DNA from: Bacteroidota bacterium
GTDB taxonomy: Bacteria > Bacteroidota > Bacteroidia > Bacteroidales > Dysgonomonadaceae
Length of the DNA: 21,787 bases
Assembly (NCBI GenBank): GCA_023418255.1
Contig: JAEZZZ010000116.1
Span: 1 to 21,787, forward strand
Direction: 5' to 3'
The notes beneath the pieces are model-generated. The model was not told the origin of the DNA, did not search any database, and was given only the letters and a program-made list of their open reading frames with translations. Below, piece after piece: positions 16,204 to 21,787 of this stretch (positions are counted from its first letter, which is position 1; the number at the start of each line of letters is the position of its first letter). Made by a program: the position numbers and the translations under genes.

Positions 16204-16238
16204 ATATTTGGCAAATCATAGCCAAATATCTATTTTTG
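16204..16238 (+). promoter_or_regulatory. hicAB promoter with embedded inverted-repeat operator
   Basis: The -33 box TTTG (16207-16210) and -7 box TATTTTTG (16231-16238) are 20 nt apart, a full match to the Bacteroidetes consensus. Overlapping the -33 box and filling the spacer is a perfect inverted repeat: ATATTTGGC (16204-16212), 8 nt, GCCAAATAT (16221-16229). The predicted start near 16245 leaves a leader of about 24 nt to hicA. The repeat is a strong candidate operator for HicB, which has its own DNA-binding domain. Confidence 0.75.
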
Positions 16239-16268
16239 TAGTGTGCTAATCAAACGATCTCTCATATT

Positions 16269-16457
16269 ATGAAGTATTCCGAAATTAAGCGTAGGCTGAT
16301 TAAAGCCGGATGTTATATCTATCGGCAAGGAGCGGGTCACGAAATATGGTATAGCCCCATTACGGATAGGTTGTTTCCTGTATCACGTCATAATAGTGAA
16401 GAAGCTGTGAATAAAACAAAAAAAAGTATTGAAATTCAATCAGGGGTTAAGATTTAA
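16269..16457 (+). CDS. hicA: HicA family toxin (mRNA interferase)
   Basis: A 62-aa HicA/YcfA-type toxin with a double-stranded-RNA-binding-like fold. The conserved pattern is present: N-terminal helix (SEIKRRLIKAG), then the G-x-G-H-E-I-W strand with catalytic His24, then the VSRH strand and a final Lys-rich helix. HicA proteins cleave mRNA and inhibit translation until bound by HicB. Length is normal. It is the first gene of the unit, 26 bp before hicB and just after the promoter, the usual hicA-hicB order. It lies inside the segment bounded by the 115-bp direct repeats, which suggests recent acquisition. Confidence 0.88.
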   Translation: MKYSEIKRRLIKAGCYIYRQGAGHEIWYSPITDRLFPVSRHNSEEAVNKTKKSIEIQSGVKI

Positions 16458-16483
16458 ATTATTGATTATCAAAAATAACGATT

Positions 16484-16891
16484 ATGAATGTGGAGATTAT
16501 TATAACAAGAGCCAAAAAAGAACGATACGAAGCCAATTTGGTTGATCCCCAAAAGTTGAATTTTGGACTATTCGGTGAGGGCAAGTCGGTTGAAGAGACG
16601 ATTAAAGATTTTTATGTATGTGTCGAAGAGATGAGAGTTGCACAGCATGAACTCGGAAAATCATTTCCGGATAAATTGGAGTTTAAGTTTGTGTATGATA
16701 CACCTTCATTTTTGGAGTATTATAGCGAAAAGCTGTCACTTGCGGGTTTAGGGCGTATAACAGGTATAAATAGAAAGCAGTTAAGTCATTACCTAACAGG
16801 ACGTAGTCGCCCATCGGAGCGTACAATTCGAAAAATAGAAAAGTCACTTCGTGAGTTTGGCAAGGAGCTTAGTCAGGTGAATTTTGTTTGA
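16484..16891 (+). CDS. hicB: HicB family antitoxin with helix-turn-helix domain
   Basis: A 135-aa HicB-type antitoxin. The N-terminal part (residues ~1-60) resembles the partially degraded RNase H-like HicB fold: EANLVDPQKLNFGLFGEGKSVEETIKD, where family members usually have a predicted-proteolysis/translocation-like beta strand pattern. The C-terminal part (residues ~84-122) is a helix-turn-helix (LAGLGRITGINRKQLSHYL, then RSRPSERTIRKIE). The protein should neutralise HicA and repress the operon through the inverted repeat at 16204-16229. It is followed by a hairpin terminator at 16953-16975. Confidence 0.85.
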   Translation: MNVEIIITRAKKERYEANLVDPQKLNFGLFGEGKSVEETIKDFYVCVEEMRVAQHELGKSFPDKLEFKFVYDTPSFLEYYSEKLSLAGLGRITGINRKQLSHYLTGRSRPSERTIRKIEKSLREFGKELSQVNFV

Positions 16892-16952
16892 TTAATTCAC
16901 TTAAGTAATTCTCAGAATTATACTTTTACTCACCATTTTATGACACATTTTT

Positions 16953-16975
16953 GTACTTCCTCAAGAAGTACTTTT
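16953..16975 (+). terminator. Likely terminator of the hicAB operon
   Basis: GTACTTC (16953-16959) pairs with GAAGTAC (16965-16971) around a 5-nt loop and is followed by TTTT. The stem is short and AT-leaning, so strength is uncertain. A second small palindrome, TAATTCT-C-AGAATTA, lies upstream at 16906-16920. Confidence 0.55.
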
Positions 16976-17048
16976 CAAAAACTGTTAATATGCTCCATTT
17001 ATGAGTTGAGTTTTTTGCCCTATATAGCTTAAGAATAACGCTTTAGCT

Positions 17049-17163
17049 TCACACCGCAAAATACGACTCCAACTCTTTGAGTGTATCGGCACTTGTTTTC
17101 AAATCTTTTACAATGCAACCCTTATCCAGCACCACGGTGCGTTTGCACACTTCGGTAACATGG
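17049..17163. repeat. Right copy of 115-bp direct repeat (native ABC-gene 3' end)
   Basis: This is identical to 16008-16122 except for one base. It starts exactly at the stop codon of the ABC ATPase gene. On the plus strand it holds an orphan copy of the last ten codons and stop of the zinc peptidase gene. Confidence 0.95.
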
Positions 17164-17744
17164 TTTAGGTCGTGGCTGGAAATAAGCATGGTAATGTCAG
17201 TAGTTGCCTGCAACTCATTGAGCAGACGCTTTAAACGAATTTGCGACGAAGGGTCTAATGCTGTAAAAGGTTCATCAAGAATCAAAATCTTAGGACGCGA
17301 AAGAAGAGCCGCGGCAATGCCTGTTTTTTTCTGATTTCCTTTGGACAAATCGCGAATGAATTTTTTATTACCAATGATTTCACCATTGAAAAACGCTTCC
17401 ATCGATTGATAAAAGAGGCTTAAATCCTCTGATGAGAGTCCATAAACGCTGGCAATGAAATTGAAAAACTCTTCTGCCGTAAGAAAATCAATGAGAAAAC
17501 TTTCGTCCAAAAACGAGCCTACTTGCGACTTCCAATCGTCACGACGAGCAATTTTTTCACCATGGATGGTAATTTCTCCCGAAGAGGCTTCAATCAAATC
17601 GAGCATCAAACGGAAGAATGTGGTTTTTCCGGCACCGTTGTTTCCTACCAAACCGACACTTTCGCCTTGCGAAATGGTCAGTTCGGGAATATTTAAAACG
17701 GTTGTTTCGTTGTATGCCTTTTGTAAATTTGTAACGTGTATCAT
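17049..17744 (-). CDS. ABC transporter ATP-binding protein
   Basis: A 231-aa ABC ATPase. Visible motifs are the Walker A loop GNNGAGKTT (34-42, Lys40), the signature LSKGN (133-137), Walker B LILDEP with Glu158, the D-loop region and the H-loop His191 in SSHDL. The compact size and the partner permease suggest a type of exporter or membrane-stress transporter; the substrate is unknown. It lies 43 bp after the DUF5687 permease gene and is clearly co-transcribed. Its last 37 codons are duplicated at 16008-16122 on the far side of the hicAB module. Confidence 0.94.
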   Translation of the reverse strand: MIHVTNLQKAYNETTVLNIPELTISQGESVGLVGNNGAGKTTFFRLMLDLIEASSGEITIHGEKIARRDDWKSQVGSFLDESFLIDFLTAEEFFNFIASVYGLSSEDLSLFYQSMEAFFNGEIIGNKKFIRDLSKGNQKKTGIAAALLSRPKILILDEPFTALDPSSQIRLKRLLNELQATTDITMLISSHDLNHVTEVCKRTVVLDKGCIVKDLKTSADTLKELESYFAV

Positions 17745-17787
17745 CTTGTTTTATATAATTTTATCATTTTTTTCAAATCGGTTTTGT

Positions 17788-19260
17788 TTAAATATTTTTG
17801 CGAAACTCTTCGCACATACGATACTTCCTTTTCAAGAAAAACCTCTCTATCATTTTCATCCATTGGCTGTGAAGGACAAGGCTTAAAAGTCCAATCGCGC
17901 CTAAAACGATTATGCCCATATGAGACGGAAAGATAGCGATAACAAGCATCGGAAAAACCATTACAGGAATGAGAACCAGAAAATTTTTATACGACACACC
18001 TTGATAATTCATCGCCGAGCGCTTCGACAAGTCGAGCTTTTTGGCGTTGTAAACGCCCAAAAACAAGAAACAATAGAGGTTGACGCCAACATTATACATG
18101 AACGCGGAAAGCTGCACATAAAAAATATTTTTTCCGTAAATGAAAAAATAGGGCGTTGTCAAAATAAATGAGAAAATGGTCAGAGATAACAGTAAAAAAT
18201 AGTATGAGCGAATATAGGTGGTTATTTTAATGTTTCTCGTCATCAAAAAGTCAAAGAATGAGGAATCCAAACTGTATAACCATCCTGCAAGCATCAGCAT
18301 AAATGAACCGGTGATGAGCAAAGCAATCAGATAGATTTGTCCGCTTATTTCTTTTTGATAAGAGGAATAGAAAAATCCATAGAAAAGAAACACAAACCCC
18401 ATGATGAGTGTCGATTTGGTACGCTTATGACGAAGTATTACCTTGAGCCTAAGCGAAATAAGTTCGCCCATTTGTCCAAAACGCTTCATAAATGTAAAAC
18501 TACCCGCATAGGTTTGTTTCGAAACCAGTCGTTTGTTGAAACTTTCGGAATAGTAGTTTGCCGAAAAGAATTGTCGGTTGAGCCAATAGGCGCTAAAAGG
18601 AATGAGTGCAGCAATAAGCACACCGTATGGTTGTTTTACCAAAAAGTCGAATACCGATTTTGAAACATCAAATAACGAAAAAACCTTGAAATACTCGCAC
18701 AGAACCAACGCGCCAAAGAAAACAATGATTCCCAAAAGCGTCCATAGACTTGAACCAAAACGTCGTTTTAGATACGATACCAGCAGAATATTGCACATTA
18801 TCAGTAATATACATATGAGTGTAATCCGAAAAGCAGCTCCGCCGGAATAACCGGGAACATACGCTTTTATGGCATAAGGAATGACAAAAAAGAGCATGAA
18901 AAAATTCACCGGATTGAACAGTGGTTTTAGTAAAACGTAGTTCACAAAAGCACTTCGCTTAATTGGCAGTGTCTGATACATATCAAGATTGAGCGAAGTG
19001 AGCGGTTGTATAAAAAAACGTATGGCAAGCCCCAAGATCGTCAAATACAATAACGCGCCATTAAATATGTCCGCACCCGTCATGCCTGCTATTGGTTCTT
19101 CCTCAAAACCGATGGGCAGCATAAAGCCCAGAATAAAGAGCGCTACCGCCATATAAAGTGTAAACAGAATGACAAAAATAGTAACCGTAAGATTTTTATA
19201 ATAGCCTGGTGCACGAACACTACTAAGCCATTGATGTGTAAGTAGTTTTTTTATAATCAT
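17788..19260 (-). CDS. ABC transporter permease, DUF5687 family
   Basis: A 490-aa polytopic membrane protein with about 12 hydrophobic segments and an aromatic, Lys/Arg-punctuated pattern matching the DUF5687 permeases of Bacteroidetes. The start at 19260 (MIIKKLLTHQW) is preferred. The longer frame from 19317 would overlap the end of the HerA-like gene by 29 bp and add a polar 19-residue extension. It sits between the HerA-like gene (28 bp upstream) and the ABC ATPase gene, and with the latter should form a complete transporter. The cargo cannot be inferred. Confidence 0.88.
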   Translation of the reverse strand: MIIKKLLTHQWLSSVRAPGYYKNLTVTIFVILFTLYMAVALFILGFMLPIGFEEEPIAGMTGADIFNGALLYLTILGLAIRFFIQPLTSLNLDMYQTLPIKRSAFVNYVLLKPLFNPVNFFMLFFVIPYAIKAYVPGYSGGAAFRITLICILLIMCNILLVSYLKRRFGSSLWTLLGIIVFFGALVLCEYFKVFSLFDVSKSVFDFLVKQPYGVLIAALIPFSAYWLNRQFFSANYYSESFNKRLVSKQTYAGSFTFMKRFGQMGELISLRLKVILRHKRTKSTLIMGFVFLFYGFFYSSYQKEISGQIYLIALLITGSFMLMLAGWLYSLDSSFFDFLMTRNIKITTYIRSYYFLLLSLTIFSFILTTPYFFIYGKNIFYVQLSAFMYNVGVNLYCFLFLGVYNAKKLDLSKRSAMNYQGVSYKNFLVLIPVMVFPMLVIAIFPSHMGIIVLGAIGLLSLVLHSQWMKMIERFFLKRKYRMCEEFRKNI

Positions 19261-19288
19261 ATTGTTATCAGTTTGCGATGAACTTAGC

Positions 19289-20830
19289 TTATCTTTTTTT
19301 GCCGAAAAAAGCGCCAAAAATAGTACGTGTGATGGTTCGTCCCAATTGGTAACTTATTTGTCGCTGCGTGCTTTTACCTACCTGCGATACAAGGTCGCCC
19401 AAAATGCCGTGCTCTTCCTTTTTTCTTCGCGCTTCGGCGCGACGTATGCGGTCGGTTTCACGCGCTGCTTTTTCCGCTTCGCGTTGTTCGCGTATGCGCT
19501 GTTTTTCCTCTTCGGCTTTTTTATGCTCTTCTTCCAAGAGTTCTTGTTGTTTCGAAATGATTTCGTATGCCGACTCACGGTCAATCAGTTTTTCATAAAT
19601 CCCGAAAACATTTGAGCGACGGATAAACTGCTCTCGTTCACTCGGTGTGATAGGTCCAATCTGTCCTTGTGGTGGCAGAATATCGACACGCTGCACCACT
19701 TGTGGCGCGCCTTTTTCGTCAAGAAAAGACACCAATGCTTCACCTGTATTGAGCTGTGTGATAGCCTCTTCGGTTTCAAATGCCGGATTAGGGCGAAAAC
19801 TTTCGGCTGCCACTTTCACCGCTTTTTGTTCTTGTGGTGTGTAGGCACGTAGCGCATGTTGAACACGGTTTCCAAGTTGTCCGAGGATGGAGCCGGGAAT
19901 ATCCGCGGGGCTTTGTGTGCAGAAATAGACACCCACACCTTTTGAACGAACCAAGCGAATGATTTGCTCCACTTTTTCGAGCAATACGCGTGGCATATCA
20001 TCAAAAAGCAAATGTGCTTCATCGAAAAAGAATACCAATTTGGGTTTATCCAAATCGCCCACTTCGGGCAATGTTTCATAAAGATGGTCTAAAAGCCATA
20101 AAAGAAAAGTGGTATAAACACGAGGCGACTTCATCAACTCATCGGCCGCTAATATATTGATAACGCCTTTTCCACGTTCGGTTTGGATAAAATCGGAAAT
20201 TATTAAATCCGGCTCCCCAAAAAACTTATCGCCTCCTTGACTTTCCAGGCGTAATAAGGAACGTTGAATCGCGCCAACGCTTGCCGGCGAAATGTTTCCA
20301 TATTTCATGGTGAACTCTTTGCGGTTGTCGCCAACGTATTGGACCATCTTTTGCAAATCTTTCAAGTCGATGAGCAACAGGTTGTTATCGTCAGCTATTT
20401 TAAACGTCATCGATAAGATAGCACCTTGTGTTTCATTCAACTGCAAAAGCCGTTCAAGCAGCAGTGGCCCCATAGCTGTAATGGTTGTGCGAATGGGGTG
20501 TCCCTGTTCGCTAAAAATATCCCAAAAACGAACGGGAAAGCCTTTGTAATCAAATCCTTTATCGTGCAATCCATATTTTTCTACTCGTTTGCTCACACTG
20601 CTTTTGTTTCCTCCCATTTTGGCAATGCCCGAAAGGTCGCCCTTCATATCGGCAGCAAATACGGGAACGCCCATATCGCTGAATGTTTCGGAAAGTGTTT
20701 GCAGTGTTACGGTTTTTCCCGTTCCCGTGGCTCCGGTAATCAATCCGTGACGGTTACCCATTTGTGGATATAAATAAACTTCTGTTTCTTGATTTATGGC
20801 TATTAAAGCTCGCTTTTCGTTATCAAACAT
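19289..20830 (-). CDS. HerA-like ATPase, DUF853/YjgR family
   Basis: A 513-aa P-loop ATPase of the HerA/FtsK group. Walker A is GATGTGKT (33-40, Lys39) and Walker B is LVFFFDEAH (265-272 region, DEAH 270-273), followed by an arginine-rich STQSP-type segment (CTQSPADIPG). This is typical of DUF853 proteins, whose role is unknown. The C-terminal ~75 residues are highly charged, with long Glu/Lys/Arg/Ala runs suggesting a helix or coiled coil (near 430-480). It is the first gene of the minus-strand group with the ABC permease and ATPase. A -7 box lies 37 nt upstream. No NurA-type nuclease partner is adjacent. Confidence 0.9.
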   Translation of the reverse strand: MFDNEKRALIAINQETEVYLYPQMGNRHGLITGATGTGKTVTLQTLSETFSDMGVPVFAADMKGDLSGIAKMGGNKSSVSKRVEKYGLHDKGFDYKGFPVRFWDIFSEQGHPIRTTITAMGPLLLERLLQLNETQGAILSMTFKIADDNNLLLIDLKDLQKMVQYVGDNRKEFTMKYGNISPASVGAIQRSLLRLESQGGDKFFGEPDLIISDFIQTERGKGVINILAADELMKSPRVYTTFLLWLLDHLYETLPEVGDLDKPKLVFFFDEAHLLFDDMPRVLLEKVEQIIRLVRSKGVGVYFCTQSPADIPGSILGQLGNRVQHALRAYTPQEQKAVKVAAESFRPNPAFETEEAITQLNTGEALVSFLDEKGAPQVVQRVDILPPQGQIGPITPSEREQFIRRSNVFGIYEKLIDRESAYEIISKQQELLEEEHKKAEEEKQRIREQREAEKAARETDRIRRAEARRKKEEHGILGDLVSQVGKSTQRQISYQLGRTITRTIFGAFFGKKR

Positions 20831-20866
20831 GTTTTTTCTTTTTTTTATTTTGAAAGCAAAGGTAAC

Positions 20867-20874
20867 GAAAAAAA
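20867..20874 (-). promoter_or_regulatory. Candidate -7 promoter box of the HerA-like gene
   Basis: On the minus strand this reads TACCTTTG, matching TAnnTTTG, 37 nt upstream of the ATG ending at 20830. No clean -33 box was seen. Confidence 0.45.
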
Positions 20875-20912
20875 TGATAATTCATAAGATGGTTTTTTGT
20901 TAAACTAAGAAA

Positions 20913-21215
20913 CTGCATCATCATTGACTGTTCAAAATTTGAGCAATAAAATTCGTTCGGTGGATGATTTACATAAATTTAGGGTAGAAACATTCACGAC
21001 ACCAGCACGTCTGAATGTTTAAACTCTTATTATATTCATTTTAATCCGACAGACAGCATCGAAGAAGGTATCGAGTATCTGCTAAATGAAATAACCGATA
21101 TTTTTGTGCATGATGAACCGTTAATACGATTCAAAATTAAACACCTTGATCTAACCAAGAAAAACTATATTTTGCCTATTGTTTTCCGCTCAATTCCAAA
21201 TTGTTGGATATGGTA
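20913..21215 (+). pseudogene. Decayed gene remnant of unknown family
   Basis: Two adjacent stretches look coding but have no good start and sit in different frames. The first runs from about 20913 to 21023 and includes KIRSVDDLHKFRVETF. The second runs from about 20986 to 21215 and includes YYIHFNPTDSIEEGIEYLL and KHLDLTKKNYILP, ending at TAA. The amino-acid texture is protein-like, and the switch of frame falls around the hairpin at 20988-21020. I do not recognise the family; the IEEGIEYLL segment is reminiscent of PLP-dependent aminotransferase C-termini, but this is weak. The rest of the 576-bp gap (20831-21406) holds only promoter elements and small palindromes. Confidence 0.35.
20988..21020. 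repeat. 9-bp inverted repeat (hairpin) in the gene-poor stretch
   Basis: AAACATTCA (20988-20996) and TGAATGTTT (21012-21020) form a perfect 9-bp stem around a 15-nt loop. No T-run follows on either strand, so it is not an obvious terminator. Its role is unknown. Confidence 0.6.
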
Positions 21216-21335
21216 AATCCTATTTCAATTAACAGTTTTAAGACAAAAAGATGGACATCCATCATAAAAAACTATCAAAAACCATGACATGAAAATAGTG
21301 ATTTGAGATGGAGGTCGAAAAAACATCCATTTCCT

Positions 21336-21366
21336 TTTGCTATTTATTCAAAAAGATGTATCTTTG
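21336..21366 (+). promoter_or_regulatory. Promoter of the L31 gene
   Basis: TTTG (21336-21339), a 19-nt spacer and TATCTTTG (21359-21366) match the Bacteroidetes promoter consensus in full. The predicted leader is about 34 nt, ending at the ATG at 21407. Confidence 0.7.
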
Positions 21367-21406
21367 CACTTCGAAAAAAGGGAATAACTAAAAATAAGAA
21401 ACAACA

Positions 21407-21661
21407 ATGAAAAAAGAAATACACCCGGACAACTATCGTCCGGTAGTTTTTAAAGACATGTCCAATGACGAAATTTTCATTTCGCGTTCTACCATCAATG
21501 CAAAAGAAACCATTGAGATTGATGGCGTTACTTATCCGTTGGTGAAGTTGGAGATTACCAGTTCTTCCCATCCGTTCTACACAGGAAAACAAAAACTGGT
21601 GGATACCGCGGGACGCGTAGACAAGTTCATGAGCAGATACGGAAATCGCAAGAAAAAATAA
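21407..21661 (+). CDS. rpmE2: Ribosomal protein L31, type B (zinc-free)
   Basis: An 84-aa L31 protein of the large ribosomal subunit. The N-terminal HPDNYRPVVFKDMS and the C-terminal SHPFYTGK...DTAGRVDKF motifs are diagnostic. It has no CxxC pairs, so it is the zinc-independent type B form. Where bacteria have both forms, type B is made under zinc limitation; if it is the only copy, as in many Bacteroidetes, it is constitutive. It has a strong promoter. Its stop is only 5 bp from the stop of a convergent transposase fragment. Confidence 0.96.
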   Translation: MKKEIHPDNYRPVVFKDMSNDEIFISRSTINAKETIEIDGVTYPLVKLEITSSSHPFYTGKQKLVDTAGRVDKFMSRYGNRKKK

Positions 21662-21666
21662 TATGA

Positions 21667-21787
21667 CTATCCGTATTTATACCTAAATTCATTTTTGTAA
21701 CTTACACATGCCACGAGTAATCTTCCGAAAAGTGCTTCTCCAAAGTATCTTCGATTAAATTTATAGCAAAATTCATCTAAATAGTTT
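21667..21787 (-). mobile_element. 3' end of an IS1595/ISXO2-like transposase gene (partial)
   Basis: On the minus strand the frame is open from the window edge to a TAG at 21667-21669, giving 39 residues. They begin NYLDEFCYKFNRRYFGEALF, which matches the C-terminal ISXO2-like transposase pattern (LDEFCYRFNRR-x-F) of IS1595-family elements, followed by RLLVACVSYKNEF. Only the last part of the gene is in view. The stop lies 5 bp from the L31 stop, leaving almost no room for a terminal inverted repeat, and none was recognised. Confidence 0.75.

Larger units (their letters stand above)
16123..17048 (+). mobile_element. hicAB-bearing inserted segment
   Basis: These 926 bp are the unique DNA between the two copies of the 115-bp repeat and contain a complete hicA-hicB unit with promoter, operator and terminator. 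Removing the segment with one repeat copy would leave the zinc peptidase and ABC ATPase genes convergently overlapping, both intact. No transposase or integrase and no terminal inverted repeat was found. The insertion mechanism is therefore unclear; recombination through the repeat or a duplicative event is possible. Calling it an insertion is an inference from this symmetry. Confidence 0.6.

Noticed and set aside
16134..16920. Shared TCAGAATTA near both sides of the hicAB segment, considered as transposon termini
   Set aside because: The copies (16134-16142 and 16912-16920) are direct, not inverted, only 9 bp, and not at the segment ends.
21250..21334. Small palindromes (GATGG-ACAT-CCATC and a similar imperfect one) upstream of the L31 promoter, considered as a riboswitch or ribosomal-protein leader
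   Set aside because: They lie upstream of the predicted transcription start, arms are 5 bp, and no larger fold is evident.

Overview
The window looks like chromosomal DNA from a Bacteroidetes bacterium, most likely of the order Bacteroidales. It is AT-rich. Start codons lack clear Shine-Dalgarno sequences, and several upstream regions carry the Bacteroidetes promoter signature (TTTG, about 20 nt, TAnnTTTG). The gene content agrees: a TonB-dependent receptor with an N-terminal CNA-B/carboxypeptidase-like domain, a DUF4625 lipoprotein, a DUF5687 ABC permease and a DUF6922/AbiEii remnant. Species cannot be fixed from the sequence alone.

Layout. (1) 304-4448, plus strand: patatin-like phospholipase translationally overlapping a cytoplasmic GH13 amylase, then PRPP synthetase (prs), then a small helix-hairpin-helix DUF4332 protein ending at a strong terminator. 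(2) 4618-5814: a low-molecular-weight tyrosine phosphatase (minus) diverging from a YbaN/DUF454 membrane protein (plus). (3) 5811-10529, minus strand: MscS-type channel, release factor 1 (prfA), orotidine-5'-phosphate decarboxylase (pyrF) and an HD-domain phosphohydrolase. Between prfA and pyrF lies the corpse of an AbiE-type toxin-antitoxin pair. (4) 10615-14986, plus strand: a TPR protein, then a likely metal-acquisition operon of Fur-family regulator, TonB-dependent receptor and a lipoprotein with a natural His/Asp tail, closed by a terminator. (5) 15125-20830: a neutral zinc metallopeptidase (plus) converging on a minus-strand group of HerA-like ATPase, ABC permease and ABC ATPase. A HicAB toxin-antitoxin module sits at the convergence point, flanked by a 115-bp near-perfect direct repeat. 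(6) 20831-21787: a gene-poor stretch with a decayed ORF and a hairpin, then a zinc-free (type B) ribosomal protein L31 gene, and the 3' end of an IS1595/ISXO2-type transposase running off the window.

The main point of interest is the hicAB insertion. The 115-bp repeat spans exactly the overlap of two convergent genes, so both keep intact 3' ends although about 1 kb was placed between them. The hicAB promoter also carries a perfect 9-bp inverted repeat between its two promoter boxes, a likely HicB operator. Second is the AbiE-type remnant, whose original frames can be rebuilt from a few small indels. Third is the regulator/receptor/His-rich lipoprotein group, which reads as a zinc (or other metal) uptake unit. 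No tRNA, rRNA or CRISPR array was seen.
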